A stretch of DNA of 64,000 bases from Oncomelania hupensis. Lineage: Eukaryota > Mollusca > Gastropoda > Littorinimorpha > Pomatiopsidae. The position numbers and the translations under genes were made by a program. Below are positions 11,220 through 64,000 of this stretch, piece after piece; the stretch's first letter is position 1; each line of letters opens with the position of its first letter. The stretch is taken from the NCBI GenBank assembly GCA_036898135.1, contig CM072517.1, positions 59,243,490-59,307,489 of the forward strand. Direction: 5' to 3'. Under the pieces are notes generated by a model. The model ran no database searches and was not told where the DNA came from. It saw only the letters and a list, made by a program, of their open reading frames with translations.

Positions 11220-11313
11220 TGATGGGGGAGGGGTGGGGGGAGGGGTAGGGGGGAGGGGTGAGGGAGGAGTGGGGGGAGGGGGAGGGTGGGGGGAAGGGGA
11301 AGTGGGGAAAGCT
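11220..11313 (+). repeat. G-rich (GGGGAGG)-type low-complexity tract
   Basis: More than ten runs of three to six G in about 95 bp on the plus strand, interrupted by A or T. It lies about 550 bp beyond the POLD1 stop codon. Capacity to form G-quadruplexes follows from the run pattern but is unproven. Confidence 0.9.
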
Positions 11314-11439
11314 GTGGAGGTAATATCAAAAATGAATTATTCAAATGTTCTAAACTTCTAGAGATGGCTTTTAACTCCCAGTGAAGATTTTAGTGCAATA
11401 CACATATGGTAATAACCCTCGGCCTGGTATGTTCAATCT

Positions 11440-11660
11440 TCTTTTTAATCACTCTGACTCGCCGATGCAACTTAGTGGTAGAGCTATGTGCACCGATTAC
11501 TCAGGTTCGATTACCGTGGGGACCAAGATAAAAAAGTGACCATTTTTCACTGTCCATCTAAGCAGGATGATTGCTCCGATGGTTCAGTGTTAATTTCTTC
11601 TTTGGGACGGAGTTTCCTTTCTGCCATATTGCCAAAAGGTGGGTGGAGACGTTAAACTTC
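11440..11660 (+). repeat. tRNA-derived SINE with conserved tail
   Basis: A-box-like TTAGTGGTAGAGC and B-box-like GGTTCGATTACC are followed by a body (TTTTTCACTGTCC, GATTGCTCCGATGGTTCAGT) that recurs at 20440-20640 and 60135-60310. The end GGTGGGTGGAGACGTTAAA also recurs. Confidence 0.72.
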
Positions 11661-11861
11661 AATTTAAAGGTTCATTCAATAAATTCTTTATATCTCGTCT
11701 CCCTAATTCAACTTTAATCATACAAAGCGCCGTTTCTTGGACAAAAGAGCCACAATTATGTTCAGTATTTTATGTGGCTGGCAAGCTAATTTCAGTGGAA
11801 ATCCCTGGACCCTGCAATCTAGTTTACACACTGACGAAAAACGATGCAGCCGCCGTCATGG

Positions 11862-54091
<42,230 letters not shown>

Positions 54092-54106
54092 GTAACCGGT
54101 TCAACT

Positions 54107-55413
54107 GTCAGTCCAAGAACAAAATAAATTAATAATACAATCAAATGATGGTTTATCATCCTTCAAACATAAGCAAGAATCAATCAACAGGGGACGAGTG
54201 TTGAAAGACAGAATATATAATAAGCTTGCCCACCAGATTATCGATTCCTCCAAAATTGGCAGTCCACCAGAATTCTTGCCAGCCTGTTTACAACTATCCC
54301 TATAAATGAACTTAAATGTTTGACTCGAGAGTCTAGTCTAGCCTCTAACTGAGTGTCAGCATAGGCTGTGGGAAAATGCATGCCTCAACAGACTCTGACA
54401 CTTGGATTAGAGTTCGTGTCAACACTGTTTTTGGGACAGCACTGTTCTGCCAGCCTCTATAACTATAAGCTAGTTAGCATTGCAACCGCAGCTCTATAGC
54501 ACTGCAGTGAACAGCCTATAGACGACAGTGCTCCACTCACAAAATTGTGAGAAAGAACTTGCACAGTTGCAGTTACGAAGAAGAGGAAGGGATGAGTGAG
54601 AATAACCAAGGTTGTACGCTGAGTCAGTCACTGCTTAATGGACTGTAGCTTCGCACAGTCTGCAAATATGGCAAACAGACCAGTGATGTAACTGTAAGGT
54701 TTAGATTTTACTAGTATAGTATTAGTAACATAGTATGTCTGGGTTTGGGTGAGGAGTTAGCAAACCGAATGAAATATATTTGGTAACTTTTCTTAAAACG
54801 TTTCTTCTTCCCATCTATCATACAACTTATTATTTACAAGTTTGACAATTACTTTTAAACAAAGGCATTGGGGAAGGAGCTCTAGGTGAGGAGGGGGGAT
54901 GTTAATGGAGTGAGGGAGTTGTTTTTTTTTTTGTACTGCGCTGTGGGTTTGTTCACTAGAGTAAGAAAATGAGGAACAAGAAAGAGAGCACTGTTAAAGA
55001 GAGCACATTTGCTTAATTTGAAAAATACTAAAAAGTAAAAATAGACAGCCACTGCACATGCATATCCATATGAAATCTTAATTAGGTGACACACAACTGA
55101 ACTACACTACCTTAAACTGTATCTCACTATCATCATTACTGTCTCCAAACACAAAGATGTATTGTAAATAACTGTGCACTTTGGCCTTTAGACTAAACTG
55201 TAGTTTACAAAACCTTCAACTTTCACTTTCGAGTTGGATAATTCCACGCCAATGGTTCAACATAAATTCCATTAAGTAAACTGCACAGCAGGTTTGCTCT
55301 GTCAGAAAAAAATAAATGGTTAATAGTGTGGTTACACAAAAGCTAAAATGTCATCAACGTGACGTCAAAAACAAATAAACATTTATGTCTGTAAACAAAA
55401 TAATTAAACGTAC
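54107..55413. other. Putative 5'UTR intron of POLD1
   Basis: AT-rich, nothing else recognised. Confidence 0.45.
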
Positions 55414-55475
55414 CATGGGACAGTTCCTCCCGCCAGAAATATCCACAGCATGCGCGATTACGTCCCTTAGAAAGG
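55414..55475 (-). promoter_or_regulatory. POLD1: Likely POLD1 non-coding first exon and promoter
   Basis: A good donor (CCATG|GTACGT) at 55414, just after TCTGGCGGGAGG, an E2F-like word on the minus strand. E2F control is usual for replication genes. Exon and start site are inference; its upstream ATG would be out of frame with POLD1. Confidence 0.4.
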
Positions 55476-56079
55476 GAGCTAAGTCATATAGAAACAAAAC
55501 GTCTGAATAAATGATTATTTCTTGTTGTTGTTGTTGTTGTTGTTGTTGTTTTTCTTCTGGCACCACGGATATGTGTGTAGTTATATTATACTATATATTT
55601 CTTTCTTTCTTTATTTATATATTTATTATCTTATAATATGAGATCAAACAATTAGACAAGGTAGGAGGGAGGATGGGGGCGAGGAGAACCAGTAACTTGT
55701 ATATTTTAAAAATCATCCACCATACATTATAGGTCCTCTCCCCTCTCCCTCCCCACCCCCCCCCCCCCATACAATAGAAGATCCGTTGGATCTCATTTTT
55801 GATATGATGATGATGGTCATTGTTGTCAGGGTGGCGACGTGGTGATCGTCCTTAACGCTCATGCAATAGGACGTTAAGCATCGTTTTCCGTCCGTCCCTC
55901 CCCCCCCCCCCCCAACACCGCTCCCCTCTTGTCTCTTTCCTCATTGTCTGCTAAAAGACAAGAGAGATGGAGAAGACGGTAAAGTTTCTGCTACGCCGTT
56001 TAACCGTGGAGGTCGTAGATCTATACTTATAAGCAATTACAGATAATCAACGTGAGTCAGTTGCAGATTGCAAAGGAGC
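55476..56079. other. Non-coding, microsatellite-rich
   Basis: (TTG)n at 55520, C-runs at 55755 and 55900, T/A-rich at 55590. No gene seen. Confidence 0.6.
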
Positions 56080-56150
56080 CATCAAAGAAGGTAGGCTACG
56101 CAAAGAACGGTCATAAGGAGATTCCCTTCTATAAAGTTACAAGACGGTGT
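56080..56150 (+). repeat. Terminal block of the dispersed inverted-repeat family
   Basis: CAAAGAAGGTAGGCTACGCA, AAGAACGGTCATAAGG, CTATAAAGTTACAAGACGG, as at 7985. A further matching part (CAGCGCCCTCCAACGAG, GATAACCGTCCGCTTAGCG) is at 56430-56515, separated by an insertion of about 280 bp. Confidence 0.6.
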
Positions 56151-56249
56151 CACATCCTTCAAGTTCCGGGTCTCCTAGTTTATCCGAGCGCATTTGCGCA
56201 TGCGCCAGGTCATGTCGGGCCGGCTTTTTCACGAAGTTCTTATGCGGCA

Positions 56250-56322
56250 TAACCCTAACCCTAACCCAAACCCTAACCCTAAACTCTTAACTCTAACCCA
56301 AACCCTAACCCTAACCCTTATG
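56250..56322. repeat. Interstitial telomeric repeat patch
   Basis: About ten CCCTAA units, some variant (CCCAAA, CTCTTAA), i.e. degenerate (TTAGGG)n, within the insertion at 56150-56430. Confidence 0.92.
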
Positions 56323-56515
56323 AAGACTATGATAGCACTGTGCGCATGCGTCGAATTTTGTAACGCGTCGACCAATCAGAATGCTCCCATTCGCTCCCAG
56401 CCCAGCTAAGATACTAGGAACTGTGAGGATGTCACAACGGTCAGCGCGCAGCGCCCTCCAACGAGTAAAATGATAAATAACTCAAGGGAGATAACCGTCC
56501 GCTTAGCGATCTGTA

Positions 56516-56863
56516 AACAAGCCTTCTTTTGCCGGACGCCATACCATCGCTTCCTGGCCGATATTCATGGCGTTTTTGCATATAAGCATACTGTAATATG
56601 TCTTTAGATGCATCAACATATCACAAGTCATTATAATACTTAAAATAAAATAAAAATCCGTCCGAATTTTAAAACGTGAAAGCTGAAACGATCGAGCCCC
56701 GCTCATGCCTGTGTAACCTTCTAAATGAAAAGATTTAAAAAAAAAAAAATTTAACACCTATAAAATATGATAATTGTTTGAGGGAGTTGGTGTGGGGAAA
56801 CACATTTACATGAGATAATAATTTGCTTGTACATTTTACATTGGAACTGTAAAAAGATAGTTG

Positions 56864-56901
<38 letters not shown>

Positions 56902-57118
56902 TATGTTTTTACACTGTATTCCTAGTAACATAGAAGAGAGAAATATTATGCACAATTTATGCACTTGATATGATTCATGGCAGTAACTTTACTAGCTAGT
57001 TTCCAGTTATTACTTTTTGTATGTATGTGTGTTGCAAATAACAAGAACTATGTTAAACACACACACACACACAAATCAGATGATAGACACACACAAAAGA
57101 ATACACTTACACATATAC

Positions 57119-57193
<75 letters not shown>

Positions 57194-57495
57194 AAGTGTT
57201 TTTACACACACTGACAATGAACAATGATCAAATGTAGTACTGTTACAATACAATTATTTATTATTCCGTTTGTTTCACACCAGCAGGCTTAAAAAAAACC
57301 AAAACAACCAATAATACATACAAACTTATTTTAACTATCATAGTTGATGCAAAATGAAATAAGGTAGTGATATTTTTCAAGCTCTTATTGCATTTCGGTT
57401 AGGATTATGATAGGCTTTGAACTCATGCCAACATTAACATTTTGCAAGGAACAGATAGACATTGCTACAAACATGATTTCAAAACTATTCAGAAC

Positions 57496-57556
<61 letters not shown>

Positions 57557-57879
57557 ATGATTCACACATTAGAAAAAAAATCAGAAAAGACAACATTACA
57601 AAAGGATGTACTAAAATAAAATTAAAAATAAAGTAATAATAACAATTAGTATAATAATAATAAAATAAATAAATAACTAAAAATAAATAAAGTTAAAAAT
57701 AAAAACCAAGAACAACAACAGCAGTCAGACCTACGACATTTTAATCAAAGTGTTTTTGGTATTGCACTGAAAACAATGTATATACACACATGCTCATAAT
57801 CATGTTATTGAGCTCGTACGCTTTCTCCCCAATGTCCGCGATGCTTTTCAGCAACAAAGGGACGTAATTATCATTTTAT
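56516..57879. other. Non-coding with several microsatellites
   Basis: (GT)n 56868-56900, (CA)n 57058-57073, (GA)n 57122-57189, (CA)n 57499-57554, AATAAATA-rich 57640-57710. Reading frames here are repeat artefacts. Confidence 0.8.
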
Positions 57880-57960
57880 CCGCTTGGCGGCGCTCGCGCT
57901 TATCGTTTCGCTATTCTAGGCCTTATGACAGTTCTTTGCGTAGTAGATATTCTTTGGAGC
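57880..57960 (-). repeat. Facing terminal block of the dispersed inverted-repeat family
   Basis: The minus strand has CTACGCAAAGAACTGTCATA, GCGCGAGCGCCGCC and GATAAAATGATAATTACG, facing the block at 56080. Confidence 0.6.
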
Positions 57961-58534
57961 CATGCACACACTCAGTTTAGGACGACTTAATAATGTTCAA
58001 CGCATAGGCCTACGGGGCTTTGAAAGCCTCTCCATGTCCTACAACGGCGGGAAGCTGAAAACGCGATGCTTTGATGAATGAATAAATGAATGAATGAATG
58101 AAATATAATGTATTGCTTATCTGTGAGCAAAGTGTCTCCGATGGGGGGAAGGAAAAGTGAAAACGTGTTATTTAGGGTCTAGGCCTAAATTATGACTGGC
58201 TTAACGAAAACGCATCAACCAATAGTCGGCCGGGCATTTACAGTCCTTTCAATGTCTATGAAATGATCAACGATGAACAACGATGATCGGCGCTGTTCAA
58301 CACTGTTCAAGAGCTATGAGCTGCTTGGTTGTAATTAGTTCTCTGTGCTTTTGGTTTGGCACATGTTTGATTTCAACCAGTGAGGGCTGCTTTCTTAGCT
58401 AAGGCACGATAGTTCAGGCCCCGGATCTAGTGTAGTCCGGAAATAGCACTATTTAACAGCAAAGGTATTAGTTTGATCGAACGCTGCACAACAAGCGACA
58501 TTCGGAACACTTTAGTTCGATCTGCGCCTTAATT

Positions 58535-58536
<2 letters not shown>
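57961..58536. other. Non-coding, nothing recognised
   Basis: (GAAT)n at 58076-58100. No gene. Confidence 0.5.
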
Positions 58537-58619
<83 letters not shown>

Positions 58620-58716
58620 CTTTGGGTCAGTTTTCAAGGGAAAGATAAGAGCCTTCTCCCTCCACTCCCCCCTCCCTTTCTCTCTCCTACCCTCCAGTCT
58701 CTTCTAAATGTCAATC

Positions 58717-58756
<40 letters not shown>

Positions 58757-58840
58757 CTTCTTCTTCTTCTTCTTCTTCTTCTTCTTCTTCTTCTTCTTCT
58801 TCTTCTTCTTCTTCTTCTTCCTCCTCCTCCTCCTGCCTCC
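58537..58840. repeat. (CT)n, (TTG)n, (TTC)n microsatellite cluster
   Basis: (CT)n 58537-58611; (TTG)n 58719-58756 passing directly into (TTC)n and (TCC)n to about 58840. Confidence 0.95.
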
Positions 58841-59399
58841 TCCTCCTCGTCTTCCTAATTCTTCTTCTCTAATTCTTTTTATCCTCCTCCTAAGTCTTCT
58901 TCTTCTTCCTTTTCTTCTGAGCTTCTAATATTTTATTGCAATACATAATAATTACATGCACCTACATACATGAAGACTGAACGTTTGTTTTACAAATTTT
59001 AAAAAAAGTATTGACAGGATGCGATCGAGGAATCGTGTTGTTTTGAAATGTGTGGGTGTGCTAGTTTGTATTGTTTACAAACACACAGCTGAGAGGCAAA
59101 CTAATAGGAACAAAACGAACGAACAAACACACAAACAAACTAATTACAAAATACTTACGAGGAAATTCTCTCAACCTGGACTGCACCTGGATCTTCTTTC
59201 GGGCAAGCAGGCGTCCTTTTTTTTCCTTTTCTTTTTTTTGAAATTCTTCAAGTCGGGGATAAATATTGAAAGTTTCCAGTTTCATACTCCTATGCAGCTC
59301 TTAATGGACTTTACAAAGCATGTGATTGGCAACTGATACCGACTTTAAATTGTGGACTTATATTTCCTAGGTGTCGGGGTTTCCGAAGTGCCACAGTTA
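58841..59399. other. Non-coding, nothing recognised
   Basis: No supportable exon or element. Confidence 0.5.
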
Positions 59400-59650
59400 G
59401 CCTAGGGGTGCCTTGGTGGCGCAGAGGGTTAGTCGCCGGTTTCCTACAGTATGTCGAAGGTCGCGGGTTTCAGTCCCAGAATAAGGGGCGAACTTGCCTT
59501 TACGCCACACGTTTGAGAGATAGTGTTATTGAACTATGTGTGAGAGTGGGTTAAACATGCTTGCGAGCGTGTGTGTGTTGGTACAGATCGCCGCGCTTTG
59601 AGTCTGATTTGTGATGTGTGGGGAAAGCGCGTATAATTATATAGCATCCA
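59400..59650 (+). repeat. tRNA-derived SINE, different family
   Basis: A-box-like TGGTGGCGCAGAGGGTTAG and B-box-like GGTCGCGGGTTTCAGTCCC, then a tail (CTTTACGCCACACG, TTTGAGTCTGA, ATAGCATCCAGTACTATTA) that also occurs around the solo LTR at 34253-35060. Confidence 0.75.
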
Positions 59651-60134
59651 GTACTATTAGTATTAATATAGTATTAATACAATGTAGAAGAAGAAGAAGC
59701 TGACGAAGAACAAGAAGAAGATTTTTTGTTGTTGTTGTTGCAGAAATGGAGATGGCGGTTTCAATTTCTCACTGAAGACGGGACCCAGGGAGAGTGAAAA
59801 TCAATCACGCTTTGTGCCCCTAGGCTATCTGGCACTAAGGGGTCAGTAATAACCCCCCCGCCTAAAAGCTGAAGCAAAGAATTGGAACCGAGGGACATCA
59901 CATTTCACTCAATCTTTAAATTAACAGTAGGCTTATATCTTGATAGTCAAGTGGCAAGAGTGAACTTTTACAGAAAGAGAGAGAGAGAGAGAAATGAGAG
60001 AGAGAGAAAGAGAGAGAGAATCAGACAGACAGAGACAGACAGGCGTGAGAAACAGACAGAGACAGGGAGATAGAGAGAGACAGACAGACGCACAGATAGG
60101 CAGAGACAGAGATACAATATATGAATGATGATGG
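59651..60134. other. Non-coding with (GA)n-type repeats
   Basis: GAA-rich 59685-59725, GA and CAGA repeats 59975-60115. No gene. Confidence 0.7.
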
Positions 60135-60310
60135 ATGAACATTGAATTTAACGTCCACACCCACCATTGGCGATACGGCAGACGGGCCGCATAACCATCC
60201 CAGGGAAAGAGGGGATAGTGATCTAAATCAACACTGAACCACCAAAGCAATCATACTGCTAAAATGGACAGTAAAAATGGCCACATTTTATATCGCCCAC
60301 CACGGGATTC
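60135..60310 (-). repeat. SINE of the 11440/20440 tail family
   Basis: The minus strand begins with the B-box remnant CTCGAATCCCGTGG, then GATTGCTTTGGTGGTTCAGTG and GGTGGGTGTGGACGTTAAA. The head is truncated. Confidence 0.7.
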
Positions 60311-60794
60311 GAGACAGAGAGAAAGACAAAGACATAGAGGATTTCTTTTTTATTCTTTTTTTTTTGGGACGGGGGCTGGAGGGGTGGGTGTGGTTTAAAG
60401 TAATGTTGTTAAATGTGACCACAAATTGGCACACTTATCAAACTGTCTTCTAAAACCTAATGCTGCCCGCGGGACTTTACGTTTAGTTCAACTTTGTTAC
60501 AGTTTATTTTAGTGTAGATTAGTTTAGTTAAGAGTAGAGTTTTCTTCCTTATTTAATTTTTTTTAAAATGGACCCTTGGAAACGCACCCTTAACCCCAAC
60601 CCCACCTCCTTCCTACCCCAACCCCCCCCCCTCTCATCTCCTTTTCCCGCCTCACCAAAAAAATAAAATTAAAATTAAAACGACCGTGTTCAAACAAATA
60701 CGTATACAGTAGCATTTCGCTTTACACGATAAAGATGCTGCCTGCAAGTCACTTCTTAATCTGATCCCTGCGGGAGAAGTGTCGCCAATTGGCT
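60311..60794. other. Non-coding, nothing recognised
   Basis: Low complexity C- and T-runs; no gene. Confidence 0.5.
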
Positions 60795-60856
60795 ACACAT
60801 TCAGTAAGATTGGTCAGGGTTGCTGAGGATAGAAAAAGCTGGCGTACGCTGCTTAA
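60795..60856 (+). mobile_element. LINE fragment, cut at TTAA
   Basis: VRVAEDRKSW matches the LINE family (RVAEDRERW at 49790). The similarity stops exactly at TTAA 60853-60856, which corresponds to the GGTTAAACG of other copies. Confidence 0.7.
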
Positions 60857-61359
60857 GGCCAGACTAAACACGAAAAAAATGATAAAATCTAATTTTTTTT
60901 CAAAAAATCACTTTTGGGGATTTTTACAGATTTTGCATCTACAATGTGTCTACTATAACTGTAATACATCAGTTTTTCTTGAAATTTACATTTTTATGCC
61001 TAAAATTGATGTTTTTGTGGGGTGGGGTGTGGATATTGATGATGAATTTGTTTGTTTATACCTCCATTTCATTCATTTTCCACCCTTAGTTACGCTAGTT
61101 TCGATTCTAAAAATAGGCTCATGTCATATACCGCACGAACGAGAAAACTATGCTCTTTCTTGTCATATTGGGATGATCTCCCTTAGTTTATTCACGAAGG
61201 ACTAAATGATGCGCGAACAGAACAAGTATCTTGTACGGAAAGTACCATATATGGAAACAGCCTTCACCTTGCTTGTTTGACCTGCTTTGCATTTTTATCC
61301 GATTGGCTCTCTTTACTCCCGAATGGCGTTCGGCTGCCAAAGTGTTGGTCGGAAATGTA

Positions 61360-61371
61360 TGCGCATGCGCA
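61360..61371. promoter_or_regulatory. NRF1-type palindromic motif
   Basis: TGCGCATGCGCA fits the NRF1 consensus (YGCGCAYGCGCR) 75 bp before the transposase ATG. Function inferred only from the match. Confidence 0.5.
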
Positions 61372-61445
61372 GAAGTTGGCTTTACGTTTCCGCTGATATT
61401 GTACCGACAACGAATGAATTTATAGTTTTTACATAAAATTCCGAA

Positions 61446-63717
61446 ATGCCTCCTGCAAAATCGACGCCTACACGGCAGTTCAAAGGAAAGAGTGGACGAA
61501 AAAGATGTTCTCAATTGATGCAAGCCAGGGAGAAAAAGCGTAGTAAGCTGAATGAGCCGGAAAATGAAGAGGTTTGTGTTATGACACCTATGTCAACATC
61601 GCTCCTAGCAGAAAAGGAAAGTAGCCCTGACAGTGACACACAAACTACTAGTGCACACATTTCTTCATCAGCATCTAAGCTTCGACGATTTTCTAAAGAC
61701 AGTGAGCCTGGTTGTACTGACAACAGTGACCATAGACCGCAGAGAAATTGGTTATTTGCCGAGTGTGGTCAGCTCGACAAGCTTTTGGCTGATGTACAAT
61801 GCCCAAACTTTGAATGTACTGGCACCCTTAGCATCACGTCTAGTCCTTCAATGGGTATGGCTGTTGAACTGAAACTAACATGTAGTATGTGCAAGTACTA
61901 CAAGACAGAGTGTTCTTCTCCTAAGATCAACAACAAAAACCATATAAGTAATGTACCCTTTGAAGTAAACAGACAGTGTGTATTGTATACACATGAGATA
62001 GGGTCTGGTTATAGAGCCATCCAAAAGCTTGGCACAACATTTGGACTTCCAATAATGAGTCATGTCACTTTCAATAGACTGGATGAGCACATTAGCCAGA
62101 CAATTGTTAATGTATCTCAAGATTGTCTCCACAAAACTGTTGAAAAGGTAAAGGAGGCTTACAATCTCCAGTCTGCTAATGCTGACCAACAACGTCCATT
62201 GTATGGGGATGAAGTACAGACTGAATGGGGGACAGATGATGGCATAATCTCTATTGATGTGTCCTTTGATGGCACATGGCACAAAAGAGGATTCACAAGC
62301 CATTATGGTGTGGGCATAATCATCGATGTTCTTACAGGATATGTGATTGATTATGAGGTGATGTCAACATACTGCCACACATGTAGTGTCAACGGACATA
62401 AACTTGCCAGAATGAGTGACCAAGAACAAATAGAATGGTATGAAGACCATCAGCACCAGTGCCAGAAAAACCACCATGGGTCAGCCAAGTCAATGGAAGC
62501 AGATGCGGCAGTAAAGATGTGGAAACGGTAAGTGTAACTTTTTCTATATTGGATAAATTTCTTGAATGTAGCTGCATACAGAAAAAATAATCTTGCTTGC
62601 AGGTGGTATTTAAAATATGCATGTAATACAATAATAATTATAGTTTTATTTTGTATGAAATATAACATGATGCCGCCAGTTTATCAAATTCAAATAATGT
62701 TTACAGGTCTGTTGGGCGGTACAACCTGAGGTATCGGACAATGCTAAGCGACGGAGATTCCTCTGCATTTGCTGCTGTTCAAAAGGCTACACCATATGGA
62801 CCGCAAAGACCGATCATCAAGCTGGAGTGCATCAATCATGTACAGAAGAGAATGGGTACTGCACTTCGCAAGAAGGCCAAAGAAGCAAAGCTCGGGGGAA
62901 GAGGTCAGGGCAAGCTAACGCAAGGAAAGTGCCAGAAACTGCAAGATTACTACAGGTAATTATTAGTATTTTATTGTATATTTAAATTACTTTTCTCTCT
63001 CCAGGTAATAATTTTTTATATAAATTTTTTGTTTCACTTATACTATATGTGGATTATACTCTTTTTTTTTACAGAGGGGCCTTATTGAACAACCTGGGCA
63101 ACGTAAAGGACATGCAGACAGCAATCTGGGCAACACTGTACCACTGTGCCTCAACTGATGCAAAACCACATCACACACATTGTCCAGCTGGAACAGAGTC
63201 ATGGTGTTTTTTCAGGAAAGCGCAAGCACAGGGGAAGCGCCCTCCGCTGCACGCCAACCACAATGCCACTGCCATAAATGAACAAGTCTTCAAAGAATTG
63301 ATACCCATTTACAGAAGGATGGCCAGCCCTGAGTTAATGGGCAAGATCATGCATGGAAAGACACAAAACTCCAACGAGTCACTGAACAATGTGATCTGGA
63401 CTCTTTGCCCCAAAGAAGTGTTCTGTGGCAAACAGCGAGTGACAGCGGCGGTGGCTGAAGCTGTGGACAGGTTCAACAGGGGAGGGTTCCAGTTTGCTGA
63501 GGTTCTGAAGAGGTTGGATCTGAGTCTGAATGCTGCAACAGCCACATCTCTGACAAAGAGAGATAGACTAAGAATAAAGAAGGCTGAGAAGTCGGCGGAA
63601 GCAGCTTCAAGACTGCGGCGTCGCGAACGCTATGTTGAGCGCAGGCAGGAACTTGCACATCAGGAAGACATTGAGGGTGCCACTTATGCTCCAGGGCTTC
63701 TGGCTGATGCTGTTTAA
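61446..63717 (+). CDS. Mutator-like-domain (Kolobok-type) transposase, three exons
   Basis: Exons 61446-62527, 62707-62955 and 63075-63717 join with canonical GT-AG sites and matching phases into 1974 nt, 657 residues plus stop. Residues about 1-100 are basic and Ser/Thr-rich. About 118-155 contain two cysteine pairs (CPNFEC, CSMCKYYKTEC), a likely zinc site. The catalytic DDE set is D275 in DVSFDGTWHKRGFTSHYGVG, D376/D378 in LSDGDSSAF, and E545 in NSNESLNNVIW. The C-terminus is Arg/Lys-rich. This pattern (PF20700-type domain) is found in invertebrate Kolobok-like transposases. No stop or frameshift, so it may be active or domesticated. The ATG is the first in a good context. It could instead be a host gene derived from such a transposon, but the upstream TTAA junction argues for a mobile copy. 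Confidence 0.85.
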
Positions 63718-64000
63718 TGCAGAAATGTTGATTTAAGTTGTAGTAGTCACCATTACTTGTTTGAGATTGAAAGACAGTGCGAAAAACATTTTTGACGACT
63801 TCGCAGGGTTTCAGTTGCCGTTTTCTCAGATTTGACGTTTTCGGGCACGTGATCACGGCTAAAATGTTCCATCTCAAGAACCATGTATGCTAGAGACTTG
63901 CTTATTGTTTTATTTTGTTTAGAAAACATATCTCTAGATAGTTACAGAGAGTATTTCATGAAAACTGCAATAGCTGGTTTTTTTCATGCTGAGAAGCTTA
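63718..64000 (+). other. Transposase 3' flank
   Basis: AT-rich; AATAAA not seen on the plus strand. No inverted terminus recognised before the window ends. Confidence 0.5.

Larger units (their letters stand above)
60857..64000 (+). mobile_element. Kolobok-type DNA transposon, 3' end beyond window
   Basis: Begins right after TTAA (60853-60856) inside a LINE copy with GGCCAGACTAAACACG as probable terminus. It contains about 590 bp of 5' sequence and an intact transposase gene. Kolobok elements duplicate TTAA. The right terminus and second TTAA are not in the window. Confidence 0.65.

Noticed and set aside
58719..58928. Leu/Phe-rich membrane-like frame
   Set aside because: A pure translation of (TTG)n and (TTC)n repeats.

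Overview
The window looks like nuclear DNA from a lophotrochozoan animal, most likely a mollusc. The evidence is small phase-consistent exons spread over long AT-rich introns, tRNA-derived SINEs, many microsatellites, and a mix of hAT, Kolobok, LINE and Ty3/gypsy relics. The species assignment is inference; no marker gene fixes it.

The dominant gene is a complete DNA polymerase delta catalytic subunit (POLD1) on the minus strand. I assembled 24 coding exons by hand, from the ATG at 54091 to the stop at 11862. All splice phases agree and give 3339 nt, or 1112 residues, against about 1107 in human. All exonuclease motifs (Exo I-III), polymerase motifs (A, B, C) and both C-terminal cysteine modules are present. 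One intron uses a GC-AG donor. A likely non-coding first exon lies near 55.4 kb.

At the left edge (1-1466, minus strand) is the start of a BTB-BACK (kelch-like) protein whose BTB fold is split by an insert of about 275 residues. At the right edge (60857 to beyond 64000, plus strand) is a Kolobok-type DNA transposon. It carries an intact three-exon, 657-residue transposase and sits at a TTAA inside an older LINE fragment.

The POLD1 introns are full of mobile DNA. Intron 14 holds a full-length 6.56-kb Ty3/gypsy element (27642-34199) with almost identical LTRs. Its pol domains run protease-integrase-RT-RNase H, the Gmr1-like order, instead of the normal gypsy order. Two solo LTRs of the same family (2478-3072 and 34343-34923) have clear 5-bp target duplications. 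Other elements are three terminal-inverted-repeat elements whose flanking repeats look like 6 bp, at least two with hAT-type remains, a THAP-finger relic split by a SINE, a TA-flanked and a TTAA-flanked MITE, and several fragments of one LINE with an (ATAGG)n tail. There are also three tRNA-Thr-derived SINEs, several other SINE-like families, an interstitial telomere-repeat patch, a G-rich tract, a long polypurine tract and a perfect 27-bp-arm palindrome.

The two host genes read in the same direction. Nothing suggests operons, CRISPR arrays or prokaryotic regulation.
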